A stretch of 64,000 nucleotides of DNA, from positions 1,452,501 through 1,516,500 of the forward strand of contig NZ_LT906457.1 of the NCBI RefSeq assembly GCF_900186965.1, written 5' to 3'. Under the pieces are notes generated by a model. That model saw only the letters and a program-made list of their open reading frames with translations, ran no database searches and had not been told where the DNA came from. The position numbers were made by a program, and so were the translations under genes. This DNA comes from Legionella spiritensis (GTDB lineage: Bacteria > Pseudomonadota > Gammaproteobacteria > Legionellales > Legionellaceae). Of this stretch, positions 44,337 through 54,734 are shown one piece after another (position 1 is the stretch's first letter; each line of letters opens with the position of its first letter).

Positions 44337-45719
44337 ATGTCTTACAGCAATTTCTTTTCAAAAACGTCCAGGTTTGGCGCGCCATTTAAAAAAAAATCCA
44401 GAGCACTAATATCATTAACCGTTGGTACTGGTGGAACATTTTACGGATTTGATTTTAGAGATCAACAAAGATACCAATATGCCATTGAGCTTCACCGCAA
44501 AGATCAGGAACATTTGAAAAACAAGTCTATTGAACAATTCGATTCCCCCCAGCAATTACTTCAATTTATTGAGCAATTGCCATCAGGGCCTGTCGCCCAC
44601 CCGTATAAAGAGGGCTATACGCCAAGTCGCTCGCAGGAATTGGTTGTACAAGGGTTTATTGGTAATCTGTTATTTTTGTTTCAGCAACCCAATGAGCACG
44701 CTAAATTAGTTAAGGCTTGTGGTGATGCCATGATGCATCACTTCAAATGTTTAACTGAGAAAGGGCTCAAATATCAATCCGATTTGGCGCTTGCAAATAC
44801 CGCTTTGGAACTCCCTCGGGAAATACTGCATGAAAGAGCTAAAGATATCGGAATACCTTTGGAAAAATATATCTCTGTATTAAAGGACAGAAACCAGCAT
44901 GCTATAGATGGGATTGAAGCTACTCTTGCTTTGAAAGCCGATATTGAGTATCGACTGGCTGTCCATAACAGGCTCGTTGCTAAATACCCGCAAGCAAGGG
45001 ATGCACTTGAAAAATTAACAAAAGTAGATATATCTGAATTATCTAAAATCACTGAGCTATCCGAATCAGAATGCCGGAATATAATCGAAGCAGGAATTAG
45101 CTCGGCAATGTATGGCATTGGTTTAATCACCGGTCAAACGGTAGCCGGTTTAGAGGGTCAGGTTATAAAAGACGAACACCTGGATTCCATTGTAGAAATT
45201 GCTGAAACACTAGGGAAGCATGCCATGCGCCTTGTCCATTTTTATGAAGCCGTAAAGGATAAGAGTTTAACCGATCAACAACGCCACGATATAACGAAAA
45301 AAATAAAGGCTGATTACCGTGAAAATATCAAAATGATGCGAAAAAAAGAAGCTTCATTAACAATGGATACCGCTTTGGACGGTGAGTTTTCCATCGCTTT
45401 AGCTCATCTGTTAGCCTGGTCGCAAGGCCCAAAAAATCTGTATTCCAATGTTAATCTCAGTCGGAAAGCTGGTGGGGCAGTTGCGATTCAACCAGGCGAC
45501 ATACTTGCTTTACATCACCAGGGCCCCCACTGCATTAACGAGGATCATAGTCATGGATCACAGAAACTGAGCAAACCCCGTGTCCCTGGTTTGCTGGAAC
45601 GTATGAGATATACCATGATAGGTGGAAACCAGCCTTGGCTAATAGATTCAGACAGTAAAAAACTGGATATCGACAAGGCCTATCATGATACAAAGGAACG
45701 CATTGGATTGGCCGGATAG
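44337..45719 (+). CDS. Large helical protein of unknown function
   Basis: Not recognised. 460 aa from ATG 44337 with GAGAGAGAG as a strong ribosome site (a TTG 15 bases upstream is unlikely). A basic N terminus and one short hydrophobic patch (ALISLTVGTGGTFYGF) are followed by an almost entirely helical protein with Gln, Lys and Glu-rich segments and a His-rich stretch near residue 395 (LALHHQGPHCINEDHSHG). A metal-binding or effector role is conceivable, but this is inference. AT-rich upstream DNA with TTAATCT-type motifs was examined and no clear PmrA site was found. Confidence 0.6.
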   Translation: MSYSNFFSKTSRFGAPFKKKSRALISLTVGTGGTFYGFDFRDQQRYQYAIELHRKDQEHLKNKSIEQFDSPQQLLQFIEQLPSGPVAHPYKEGYTPSRSQELVVQGFIGNLLFLFQQPNEHAKLVKACGDAMMHHFKCLTEKGLKYQSDLALANTALELPREILHERAKDIGIPLEKYISVLKDRNQHAIDGIEATLALKADIEYRLAVHNRLVAKYPQARDALEKLTKVDISELSKITELSESECRNIIEAGISSAMYGIGLITGQTVAGLEGQVIKDEHLDSIVEIAETLGKHAMRLVHFYEAVKDKSLTDQQRHDITKKIKADYRENIKMMRKKEASLTMDTALDGEFSIALAHLLAWSQGPKNLYSNVNLSRKAGGAVAIQPGDILALHHQGPHCINEDHSHGSQKLSKPRVPGLLERMRYTMIGGNQPWLIDSDSKKLDIDKAYHDTKERIGLAG

Positions 45720-45834
45720 TTGGGAGACTTCGAGGGGGCCGGCTTATCCCTTTTAAACGAAAAGCCTGTGATCCCCTCCCCAACTTTTAAAAAAGGAACA
45801 GACAAACATCTTTACCGACAGGATCATGGACAGG

Positions 45835-46890
45835 CTACAAAGTCTCTATTTGTATGTCACTACTTCCTGGCAGTTTTGTGACAAGATTGGCTCCCATTAA
45901 TCGCGCGGGGGTTATATAGCCACCCGTCACATTATTTTTTAGCAGATATTCAACCACGGTTAAGCTGCCGGTGACGGTCAAGGCATAGCCATTGGCCGTT
46001 TTAATTCGCGCTACCTTGCACTCTCCCCTGGCGTTTTTAGCTTCTCCCCAAACATAAGTTGTAAGGTTTTTACGTTGCTTGGGATCTGGACCAATTTGTT
46101 TGGCCGCTTTCTTTTTAAGAAAAGTTTGTATAGGTGTTAGCCCTAAAAACCAGCGGATATAATTCGCTTTCTTTAGAATATCTATGTTTCTTTGAGACAT
46201 TGGTATATACACTTCAATATTTGGTATACCGGTTGTGTAATAAGCTGTGCTGACATCCCCCCAGGGGATAGTCACAGCCGATTTTTCACCATGTCCAAAA
46301 TCAATGTTACGAGTTTTCCAGGCAAGTGGTACTTTTGTAATTTTGCCATTCAAGCGGACTCTTCCTCCAAGCGCCAGGCCTTCTACCGCTGTTTTTGCCG
46401 TGCCAGGGGATAGCCCGGAGTCGGAGTCAAATCCCAGGGTTAGCTGGTTGGCGTCAGGCAGCGCCTCCTTTAAAGCGGCTGCTATACAGTCGGTAGGTAT
46501 GACATCAAATCCCACACCCGGACAAAGTACGACATTGGCCGCTTCGGCATGCGGGTGTTGACTATTGGCATATTCAAATACGGCGATCTCGCCAGTAATA
46601 TCGATATAGTGAACGCCTGCTTGAAGACAGGCGTTTATCATGGGAACGCTTGTGGAAGAAAATGGGCCGGCACAGTTTAATATCAGTGATACTCCTGCTA
46701 ATTGTTTCTTGATGTTGTCTTGATCAGTTAAATCGAAAATCAGGCTTTGAAAACCCAACTCATCAGCCATGGCTTTAATGTCATGTTCATGACGCCCGGC
46801 CAGGATTGGATTGAGTCCTTGTACTTTGGCTTCCCTTGCTATCAATTCTCCGGTATACCCGTTTGCTCCATAAATCATCCAATTCGTCAT
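45835..46890 (-). CDS. Saccharopine dehydrogenase-like NAD(P) oxidoreductase
   Basis: 351 aa from the ATG at 46890, which has AAAGGA seven bases upstream; an ATG six bases earlier sits too close to that site. It begins with a Rossmann motif, WMIYGANGYTGELIAREA, then LILNCAGPFSSTSVPMINAC, HYIDITGE and VVLCPGVGFDVIPTDC. This is the saccharopine-dehydrogenase-like / trans-acting enoyl reductase group, not true lysine-pathway saccharopine dehydrogenase. Substrate unknown; membrane or lipid metabolism is typical of the group. Confidence 0.85.
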   Translation of the reverse strand: MTNWMIYGANGYTGELIAREAKVQGLNPILAGRHEHDIKAMADELGFQSLIFDLTDQDNIKKQLAGVSLILNCAGPFSSTSVPMINACLQAGVHYIDITGEIAVFEYANSQHPHAEAANVVLCPGVGFDVIPTDCIAAALKEALPDANQLTLGFDSDSGLSPGTAKTAVEGLALGGRVRLNGKITKVPLAWKTRNIDFGHGEKSAVTIPWGDVSTAYYTTGIPNIEVYIPMSQRNIDILKKANYIRWFLGLTPIQTFLKKKAAKQIGPDPKQRKNLTTYVWGEAKNARGECKVARIKTANGYALTVTGSLTVVEYLLKNNVTGGYITPARLMGANLVTKLPGSSDIQIETL

Positions 46891-47095
46891 GATCATGTCC
46901 TTTGCAATTTGATACGGCGTTTATCCAGCCATTAGAAATGAATCCGAAACAATACACAAGTCATGATGTTAAATTTCGGGAAGAAGGGTTAAAAAAATGT
47001 TTATTAACGAAGAGGCCTTAAATGATTTTAAGACGACCTTAATAGTGAATCAACTCACCCAATCAAAGATGGTGATAAAAACAATGCATTCAGAA

Positions 47096-48796
47096 TTAAT
47101 TATGATAATAGGTTAATACCAGCCTGCATTTTTCCCCATCTTGCTTATAAACAATATGATCCGGCTGTTCCGCGGTGTACATCCGGATTAATCCGACCGT
47201 GAACGCCGCGTCTTCATTATCCATATCATTGGAAAATTGGGGAAGGTGGTATAAATGGCCTGTGTAGTGAATAGTGATTTTGACCTCCAGCTTACAGACG
47301 ACTTCCAGCATTATTGGTTGCTGAGTCATGTAATCCAGGCAAATGGCTTTAACAATCTGTCCTACGGAATCGACCACTTTTCCCTTTAACGCAATTGAAA
47401 TGCCCGTATTCCGTAATTTTTCTCTTAAAAGATCATTCACATTAGTATCTTTGATTATGTTTTCATTTAAAATCAAATGGATGGGTTTTTTATAAGTAAA
47501 ATTAATAATAATATTGAGGGCGATGGCAAAAAGTACTCCGAGGGATAATAACGAGCCTGTTACGGATAACATATAGCTCGGTAAAATTTGATAAAAATTG
47601 ACCAGAGCCAGATGGCTTAAAGCGATTAGCAAACATAAGCTCAAAACCAGGTTTATACGCATGGAGGAACGGTCTGCATTAATAAGCTGCAGACCACTCA
47701 TTGTCATAATTGTCCCTAGAAAAAAGAGTGCTGCGCCGCTGACAGGTACGGAAATAAAGGTAAATATCAGAAGGCATTTGGGAAAAAATGCCATTGCTAT
47801 AAGAAGGCCACCAACCGTATAGCCTAAAATTCGGCTTGTCACACCATTAATGAGGCTGATACCTACCAGACTTGGTGCGGCGGAAATGCCGGGAGCGCCG
47901 AGAAGACCAGCTATGGAACATCCCAGGCCATCGGTTACGATACCTCTCTGAGTCTGTTTGTTACTAAAATGATGACTGTTATCGTAATTGGCATTTTGAC
48001 AGGTTGCTACTATGCCTGTAACTCGAATGGCCGAGGTCAATCCCGATACAAAAAATATGGTGACAACTATCCAATCGAACCGGAGCGATACGTCATTGGG
48101 AAAAGGGATCTGAAACCAGGACAGTTCACCAGGATTTACTACGGCTATCGGTGCAAACACTTGCAAACCGTAGGCGAGAATTACACCATAAACAATACCA
48201 ACAAGAGGGGCGATAAGCCGAATGGCACCCTTTCCCCAAATGGTCAGAGCAAACATAAGTAGTGCTGTCGAGATGCCTAAAATGAGGTTGCGGTTATAAC
48301 CAGTCTGACTATAGTGGGTAATGTCCAGCATTTTGTGTAACGCCAACATGCCCAGGCTGATACCGACCAGCATAATTACAAAACCGGTTAAAAACGAAGG
48401 AAAAAAAGGCTTTAGCCAGCGAAAAATAAATCCGAGGAACATTTCAAACAAGCCGGCTATTATTGTCATGGTAAACAACAGGGGTAAACCGCCGATACTT
48501 AACGCAAATAATGAAGCTGGAAAATAAATCGCTGAAGATACCGCGGGCATAAAAAAGCCGGAACCAATCACCCATTGTCCTCGCCAGGCTTGTAATATGG
48601 TAACTATGCCGGTACTGACCAGGGTGGCTGCGACCATTTGTATAGGAACTCGCCCGGATGCCCCTGCGATATGACTTAAAAATAATGGGATAATCAAGGA
48701 AGGTACGACTAATAGCGCATACTGCAGAGACAACAACAAGGTTTTTGTAAAAGGAGGCGTATCTTCCACTTTATAATTCATGGTTGTTTCAGTCAT
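47096..48796 (-). CDS. NCS2 (xanthine/uracil) permease-family transporter with extended C terminus
   Basis: 566 aa. Residues ~20-435 hold about 12-14 membrane helices with NCS2 landmarks (GSGFFMPAVSSAIYFPASLF; TVGGLLIAMAFFPKCLLIF). The remaining ~130 residues are soluble (KDTNVNDLLREKLRNTGISI; HIVYKQDGEKCRLVLTYYH) and resemble a degenerate GHKL-ATPase or anti-sigma-like fold, which is unusual for this family. The substrate is probably a nucleobase. The ribosome site is weak; a second ATG at 48781 is possible. Isolated gene. Confidence 0.82.
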   Translation of the reverse strand: MTETTMNYKVEDTPPFTKTLLLSLQYALLVVPSLIIPLFLSHIAGASGRVPIQMVAATLVSTGIVTILQAWRGQWVIGSGFFMPAVSSAIYFPASLFALSIGGLPLLFTMTIIAGLFEMFLGFIFRWLKPFFPSFLTGFVIMLVGISLGMLALHKMLDITHYSQTGYNRNLILGISTALLMFALTIWGKGAIRLIAPLVGIVYGVILAYGLQVFAPIAVVNPGELSWFQIPFPNDVSLRFDWIVVTIFFVSGLTSAIRVTGIVATCQNANYDNSHHFSNKQTQRGIVTDGLGCSIAGLLGAPGISAAPSLVGISLINGVTSRILGYTVGGLLIAMAFFPKCLLIFTFISVPVSGAALFFLGTIMTMSGLQLINADRSSMRINLVLSLCLLIALSHLALVNFYQILPSYMLSVTGSLLSLGVLFAIALNIIINFTYKKPIHLILNENIIKDTNVNDLLREKLRNTGISIALKGKVVDSVGQIVKAICLDYMTQQPIMLEVVCKLEVKITIHYTGHLYHLPQFSNDMDNEDAAFTVGLIRMYTAEQPDHIVYKQDGEKCRLVLTYYHN

Positions 48797-48964
48797 TGTT
48801 AAATAATTGAGTTGATGTATGGTGTGGCATAATGTTCGGACTTATTTACCATACTATGGTTATTCATCGAATATTGCTAGCCAATGTAATCTATTTCTGA
48901 TGGTGGCATGGTTTATACCTGAACCAGATTTTACAGTCTGAATCGGATAAGTGCACAGAACCTG

Positions 48965-49124
48965 GGCTCTGTGAACCAAAATTTTCACAGCTGCAAATGC
49001 GGCTAATTGGCGCCATTATGTCTTTGAATTCGTTAAATAGAGCCCGCTATTCGCCTCATTCAAAGACATAATGGCACTCAATTATCCACATTTTCGCTTT
49101 GCGAAAAAATTGGTTCACAGAGCC
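48965..49124. repeat. Miniature inverted-repeat element, family B
   Basis: A 160-bp element with the same GGCTCTGTGAACC termini as family A but a different core: CATTATGTCTTTGAAT pairs with ATTCAAAGACATAATG. Its right arm (about 45 bp, TTTTCGCTTTGCGAAAAAAT before the terminus) is almost identical to the left arm of family A copy 3. Non-coding; it lies just past the end of the exporter operon. Confidence 0.85.
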
Positions 49125-49144
49125 TAGATGAAAGTCATGATTTT

Positions 49145-51283
49145 TTATTGAATCATATTAAAGAAGACACCTTTTGCCCGGAGCAATTCCTGATAATTGC
49201 CTGACTCGACACAACGGCCTTTTTCTATGACATGAATAATATCGGCATGGCGAATGGTGCTTAGACGGTGCGCTACTACAATACGAGTCACGGCGAGGTT
49301 CTGTAAAAACTGCTGAACCTCATACTGGATTTTATTATCAAGAGCGCTGGTGGCTTCATCCAGCAAGAGAAGGTGAGGGCTGGAGCTTACCGCGCGTGCC
49401 AGGATAATGCGTTGCATTTCTCCGCCTGAAAGGGTCTGGATCCCATCGTTGATAAATGTATCGATGCCCATTGGCAAATCATGTATGACTTGTTCAAGTC
49501 CAATTTTTTTTATTATATCCCATGCTTGTTCTCGAGACATTTGCATGTTACGTCCGGCAATATTCTCAAAAATAGTACCAGGAAGAATTCTGGATGATTG
49601 CAGCACGGCACCAACATGTTTTCGTAAATAGTTGCCGTCAATTTTTTGCAAGTCAATGCCATTGAATTTTATCGAACCGGAGGTTATCGTTTCCAGTCCA
49701 AGAAGTAAGCGCAACAAGGTAGACTTACCGGCACCGGATGGTCCAACGATAGCAACGAAAGAATGTGGCTTTATAGTCAAATTAAAGTCAACGAACAAGG
49801 GTTTTTCGTTTCCGGAATAACGGAACATGACTTGATTAAAATCAATGTCACCTTTAAAAATGGATTCATTACCCAGTGGTCTGGTTTCTTCTACAGGTTG
49901 GCGAAGAATAGGTAACACTTTTTGATAAATCGGTGCTATTTCTATGGATGAAAGTACGGTATTAGCCAAAAGAATCATTGCCGCGAAAAACTGCATAAAA
50001 GCAGCGTTAAAAATGATAAATTGCCCAAAACTTAAATTGGTGCCTTGCAGGAATACCAAACCATAAATAACCAGAATACTAAGCCCGCTCCATCCCAGGC
50101 TGAAGATTTGCAAATAATATTCATAGCGTGACGCATTTTGATGATGAATCATTTTTTTACCAAAAAAATGATTCCACCAGCGGAATGCGTGATGTTCTTT
50201 ATGATGGACTCGGATCTTGGCAATAATAGTGATTAAACTTAACAGGGTACTGTTAAGTTTAATTTTTTGATTGACCACTTCCCGTTGTTCACGCAATGCT
50301 CTTAGATTAACAAGGAACGTTGCTATAACCATAATTAAAAGTAATGCTATTACGGTTAAACCCAGATTTACGTTAATGACAAACATGATAACGAGGTTTA
50401 ACAGAGACAACAGGGAAGATACAATAATTTGAATGGTTCCGGTCTGAAGCTCTTGTTGTATATCGTTTACAACAGTGCAACGGAAATGGAGATCGCCGGC
50501 GGTAAAGCGGCGAAAAAATGAAAGTGGAAATCGCAACAGACGATCCCATATGGCCATCTGCAAGCGATATTTGGTTTTAAGTTGTAACTGCATAAAAATT
50601 ATCGTTTGCATCAATTGAAAAATAATAAGAACTATCAGTACTAATAAAAATAAAATAGTTGTCTGGAATAAATAATGCAGGTTGGCTTGCGGGATAATGC
50701 TGTCAATAAGATAACCGGTAAAAAAAGGAATAGTTAATAATAAAATACTCATAAATAGTTGAAGCACGACACTGTAGATTATTTCTGTTTTGAATGGCTG
50801 TAGTAAAAAATGAAGAACGGTTCCAAGTTTTAAGATTTTATCTGGTAATGCCGGACAAAATGTATAGGCCTGCGGTGTAATGTATTTAGTCATGTTGCTG
50901 GTTAATTTTACAGGGATTTCTTTTTCCGGATCTATCAAAATGTAACCTTTATTTTGCTGGAAAACAAACGCGCATGGTTGATTTTTATAAAGAGCTATAA
51001 ATGAGCCGCAATCAAAATGATGCCAATCTTTTTTTAAACGAAATTCACGAACACGAAATTTGTTGTCACAAGCAACAGATTCCAGTAAGTTCTCAAGAGA
51101 TAATGACGCAGAAAAACCACCGGGTTTTATTGTTATTTTTAATCCTGAATTCTTCGCAATTATTCGGCTAATAATAAAACATCGATCGGCAAAATCCAGT
51201 GCGCTTTTCGGCTGTTGACGATGGTTAATTACCTCCTGTAAAACGTCTTCGCAATCAGGAGGGACCTGGTGGCTATTGTTCAT
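49145..51283 (-). CDS. NHLM-type ABC exporter without peptidase (permease/ATPase)
   Basis: 712 aa. An N-terminal soluble region (about 1-150; no Cys/His pair of a peptidase) precedes five or six membrane helices and an ABC ATPase: Walker A VGPSGAGKSTLLRLLL, LSGGEMQRIILARAV signature, Walker B HLLLLDEATSALD, and the AHRLSTIRH switch. This matches the second permease/ATPase of NHLM-type bacteriocin exporters, which probably pairs with the preceding C39 transporter as a heterodimer. Its ATG overlaps the stop of that gene (ATGA at 51280-51283). Last gene of the operon. Confidence 0.88.
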   Translation of the reverse strand: MNNSHQVPPDCEDVLQEVINHRQQPKSALDFADRCFIISRIIAKNSGLKITIKPGGFSASLSLENLLESVACDNKFRVREFRLKKDWHHFDCGSFIALYKNQPCAFVFQQNKGYILIDPEKEIPVKLTSNMTKYITPQAYTFCPALPDKILKLGTVLHFLLQPFKTEIIYSVVLQLFMSILLLTIPFFTGYLIDSIIPQANLHYLFQTTILFLLVLIVLIIFQLMQTIIFMQLQLKTKYRLQMAIWDRLLRFPLSFFRRFTAGDLHFRCTVVNDIQQELQTGTIQIIVSSLLSLLNLVIMFVINVNLGLTVIALLLIMVIATFLVNLRALREQREVVNQKIKLNSTLLSLITIIAKIRVHHKEHHAFRWWNHFFGKKMIHHQNASRYEYYLQIFSLGWSGLSILVIYGLVFLQGTNLSFGQFIIFNAAFMQFFAAMILLANTVLSSIEIAPIYQKVLPILRQPVEETRPLGNESIFKGDIDFNQVMFRYSGNEKPLFVDFNLTIKPHSFVAIVGPSGAGKSTLLRLLLGLETITSGSIKFNGIDLQKIDGNYLRKHVGAVLQSSRILPGTIFENIAGRNMQMSREQAWDIIKKIGLEQVIHDLPMGIDTFINDGIQTLSGGEMQRIILARAVSSSPHLLLLDEATSALDNKIQYEVQQFLQNLAVTRIVVAHRLSTIRHADIIHVIEKGRCVESGNYQELLRAKGVFFNMIQ

Positions 51284-53457
51284 AGCTTTTCCATCCTGAA
51301 TTGTTCATAATAAATTCCCTGGCTCTTTATTAAATCCTGGTGACTTCCTGCTTCTGCAATATGACCCTTGTCCAATACCAGAATCTGGTCGCAATTTTGT
51401 ATCGCATGCAGGCGATGCGCAATAATAAACAAAGTGCGCTGTAAAGGGATAAAATTCTGATAAATGATTGATTCGGTATTGAGATCCAATGATGCCGTAG
51501 CTTCATCCAGAATAAGAAGTTCCGGCTTGTGTAACAATGCCCTGACAATTTCAAGTCGTTGACACTGTCCGCCGCTTAAATTACTTCCTCCTTCGGATAC
51601 CGTCATGTTTAAACCACCACGGCTGCCAATTTCCTCATCAAGACAAACAAGTTTTAATAAATCATGAATGTCCTGATCGGCTATTTCCTGGCTCCAGAAC
51701 GTTAAATTGTCACGTAACGTTCCTTCGAAGAAAAAAACATTCTGATCGACATAAGCAATAAACTCGCTTAATTCCTGACGATTTAAATTGCTGAGAAGAT
51801 AGTCGTTAATGAAAATTTGTCCCGAATTAACTTGATTTAAACCACAAATGAGTTGAGCAAGGGTTGATTTACCGCTGCCGCTGGCACCTACCAGCGCGAT
51901 TCGTTGCCCACGTTGAACCGTTAAGGACAGGTTATCTATCACTGGTGGCTCCAAAGGCGAGTAACTGTAGGTGATGGCATCCAGTTTTAAAATGACCGGT
52001 GATTTTTTCTGTAAAAAATCATGTCCCGCTGCGTTTTTAACGGTAAAATGAGGGTCGACCGTTGTTTCCAAAACATCATTCAAACGAATTAAATCCCCAC
52101 GGCTATCATTTATTGTGGTTGCAAAGTCCACCAAACCGCTTAAATTTGCAATAACAAGAAAAGCGAGTCCCTGTATGGCGATAATGGTTCCTACGGTTAT
52201 TTGACCAATGATCACCAGATAGGAACCGAAACAAAGAACGAGCAGGATTGTCAGTAAATTAATAAAAGAAGGAAACAAGCCAAGCATTGTTTTTCGCCAG
52301 AGAATTTGTTGTTCCGACTGCAAGGCATTGATGTAATGGCTTAACCAACGATTAAAGAAAATAGATTCCAGAGCACCTATGCGGATTGTCTCAATAATTT
52401 GTAACCCATTCATTTCAATGCCATACAACTTTCCCTGTTCCTGGGCATAACGTTGGCCCAAAGTCGTCAAGTAGTGTTTTGAAAGAACAAGGGCAACAAA
52501 ATTCATAACGATTAACAAGGTTAATAGAATGCCGATTGGCCAGCTTAAAATCATAATTACTGCCATATAGGCTATTATTTCGATGGTATTGACCAGCGCA
52601 GAAGGTATGTCGTTGGCAAGTGTTTCTGAAATTTTCTCACTGATTTCCTGTCGTTCCACAATATCCCCTGATGAACGCTGTTGAAAATAGCGAATGGGGA
52701 TATGGAGGAGATGCCAAAGAAACGATACTGTATAGAGCATTTCCAGCTTTATCTTAAGCCGAAGAAGTGATTTTTTTTGTATCCAGGTCAGTAACATCTC
52801 AATGAATGTGGCCATTGCAATACCACCAAAAATGATTGGGATTAAACTGTTTTGATGGTTCGTCAAAATGTCATCGACAAAAACTTTAATAAATAAAGGA
52901 ATAAACGTTTTAGGAAGAATTAAGAGCAGTGTAACCAGGCTGATAAACAGCATTGCGATTTGATTATGTCCAATACGCTGCCAAAGTAAATGGAAGGTGC
53001 CTGAAGGGGGCTCGCCACTGGGAACAAAATGTTCACCAGGTTCAATTTCAAGGACAACGCCGGTAAATCCCTGCTCAAACTCCTCCCAGTCAACGATACA
53101 GGAACCAACAGCCGGATCATTTAAATAGACTTTTTTTGCGCTAAATCCTTCAACAATTAAAAAGTGATTGAATTTCCAAAAGACAATAAAGGGCAGGGTG
53201 ACACCGTCCAATTCATCAATTTCCAGATTATAACCACGTGCAGACATGCCATAATGGCGTGCCGCTTTTACCAGATTGATAGCCGTGGTACCGTTTCGGG
53301 AGACGCTGCAAATAGAACGTATCTCCTCGGCAGTCACAAATTTTCCATAGTGAGCCATGAGAATAGCCAGTGCAGTAGAGCCGCACTCGGTTGCTTCCAG
53401 TTGTAAAATGACCGGGGTCTTGACACGTCTCATTTTAGTCAGAATACGGGTCGTCAT
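51280..53457 (-). CDS. C39-peptidase ABC transporter for double-glycine leader peptides
   Basis: 725 aa. The N-terminal C39 peptidase has QLEATECGSTALAILMAHYG (Gln19, Cys25), FNHFLIVEGF (His98) and VYLNDPAVG (Asp114), so the Cys-His-Asp triad and oxyanion Gln are all present. Five or six membrane helices follow, then the ATPase with VGASGSGKSTLAQLICGL, the LSGGQCQRLEIVRALL signature, LLILDEATASLD and AHRLHAIQN. Such proteins cut leaders after Gly-Gly while exporting the peptide; a matching peptide is encoded just upstream (55277-55492). Starts and stops overlap by four bases with both neighbours. Confidence 0.94.
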   Translation of the reverse strand: MTTRILTKMRRVKTPVILQLEATECGSTALAILMAHYGKFVTAEEIRSICSVSRNGTTAINLVKAARHYGMSARGYNLEIDELDGVTLPFIVFWKFNHFLIVEGFSAKKVYLNDPAVGSCIVDWEEFEQGFTGVVLEIEPGEHFVPSGEPPSGTFHLLWQRIGHNQIAMLFISLVTLLLILPKTFIPLFIKVFVDDILTNHQNSLIPIIFGGIAMATFIEMLLTWIQKKSLLRLKIKLEMLYTVSFLWHLLHIPIRYFQQRSSGDIVERQEISEKISETLANDIPSALVNTIEIIAYMAVIMILSWPIGILLTLLIVMNFVALVLSKHYLTTLGQRYAQEQGKLYGIEMNGLQIIETIRIGALESIFFNRWLSHYINALQSEQQILWRKTMLGLFPSFINLLTILLVLCFGSYLVIIGQITVGTIIAIQGLAFLVIANLSGLVDFATTINDSRGDLIRLNDVLETTVDPHFTVKNAAGHDFLQKKSPVILKLDAITYSYSPLEPPVIDNLSLTVQRGQRIALVGASGSGKSTLAQLICGLNQVNSGQIFINDYLLSNLNRQELSEFIAYVDQNVFFFEGTLRDNLTFWSQEIADQDIHDLLKLVCLDEEIGSRGGLNMTVSEGGSNLSGGQCQRLEIVRALLHKPELLILDEATASLDLNTESIIYQNFIPLQRTLFIIAHRLHAIQNCDQILVLDKGHIAEAGSHQDLIKSQGIYYEQFRMEKL

Positions 53458-54734
53458 TTGCTTGTACCTTTATTTATCACCCTGTTGGTTAGATTGATAA
53501 GAATGTCAATTGGTTTTTTTTCTTCCACATTAAACATGGCGTCTACCAGTGTGCCTTGCGTTAGCTGCAAAGGCGGCCCCTGGGACGTAGTCCATTGGTA
53601 ACCGCTGTGCGATCCTGAGTTTTTTTGCAATGAAACCTTGACTGCTAATTGAGGTTCCGATGGCAGAAACGTATTAACTATTTGCTTGTTTTTAAGTAGT
53701 GTCATCATCATTTGGGGGGTAACCGGTAGAGATGAAACCGTTTCGACGCGTCCTTTAATAGTGCCGAATTCAAATTTGTTCACCATGGTCGGCGCTATTT
53801 GTACCTTCATACCAGGCTTGATGAGTTTCCCTTTGCCGGCGGGTACGAAAATGAGTGCGTACAAATTTTGATCTGCGGGAATGATGGTCAGTATCGGTTG
53901 CCCTGGTTGAATATAATCACCCGCTTTTACACGTATTTCGGCGATGGTGCCTGCAAGCGGGCTTTTAATCAGATTGGTATGTAGCCATCGTCTTTTTATT
54001 AATTGATAGTTATGTTCTTCCTTGTAAATAATAAGAGCCAGTTCTTTTTGTCGCTCCTGCCATTTATCCTGCAGCTCCACCAGATTGCTTTTCATTGAAA
54101 TTAACTCTGCTTCATGGGAGTTGATTTCTTGCAACAACTTAAAATATTCTATGCGAGTTTCCGTCACATTTGGCAGATCAATAATTCCTTTTTTCATGGC
54201 ATTTTCTTTTAGCTTTGTTAAAACAGCAAGCTGTTTCAGCTTTTCTTTTGCTGCTCGCAGGCTAGCATGAATTTTTTCGATTTGTTCTTCTTGTTTTTCT
54301 CGCAAATCTTTTACCATAAATTCGGCGCGCTCCGATAAAATATTTTGTTCATATTTTAATTTTTTTAAATAGTTTCCTTGTATTTCCAATTGAGTTTCCA
54401 AGTCGCTTTTTATAGTTGCTAGAACGGTGTTCTTCTTTATAGTTTGCCCGGTATATACGACGATTTTTTCGATAAACCCGGAGTTTTCAGCGGCTTGAAC
54501 TGTTTCAATATCGCCAACCACACTCATGAGAACGCCTTTCCCGGATGTTTTTATAAAAAGCGTTCCCAAAAATAGCCAGGTTATACATCCACAAATTATC
54601 AAAACCAACACAAGTAGTAACAGCCAATTTTTCAAGGTGATAACTTGAAGAGTATCGTCCATGGAAGTCGGTTTATTCAGATGTTCGAGCGCCTTTTTTC
54701 GGAATTTAACAGGTTCTTCTTTATTATTTTTCAT
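53454..54734 (-). CDS. HlyD-family periplasmic adaptor of the peptide exporter
   Basis: 426 aa membrane-fusion protein. One membrane helix (about 33-55), then a short biotinyl-lipoyl half (VQAAENSGFIEKIVVYTGQT), a long coiled coil (about 115-240), the second lipoyl half (LIKSPLAGTIAEIRVKAGDY) and a beta-barrel end. This domain order is that of HlyD adaptors in NHLM-type bacteriocin systems. It links the inner-membrane ABC exporter to an outer-membrane TolC protein, which is not in this window. Overlaps of four bases with both neighbours indicate translational coupling. Confidence 0.9.
   Translation of the reverse strand: MKNNKEEPVKFRKKALEHLNKPTSMDDTLQVITLKNWLLLLVLVLIICGCITWLFLGTLFIKTSGKGVLMSVVGDIETVQAAENSGFIEKIVVYTGQTIKKNTVLATIKSDLETQLEIQGNYLKKLKYEQNILSERAEFMVKDLREKQEEQIEKIHASLRAAKEKLKQLAVLTKLKENAMKKGIIDLPNVTETRIEYFKLLQEINSHEAELISMKSNLVELQDKWQERQKELALIIYKEEHNYQLIKRRWLHTNLIKSPLAGTIAEIRVKAGDYIQPGQPILTIIPADQNLYALIFVPAGKGKLIKPGMKVQIAPTMVNKFEFGTIKGRVETVSSLPVTPQMMMTLLKNKQIVNTFLPSEPQLAVKVSLQKNSGSHSGYQWTTSQGPPLQLTQGTLVDAMFNVEEKKPIDILINLTNRVINKGTSK

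Noticed and set aside
46998-47120. Short plus-strand frame of about 40 codons upstream of the saccharopine-dehydrogenase-like gene
   Set aside because: It runs antisense into the end of the NCS2 permease gene and shows no recognisable protein sequence.
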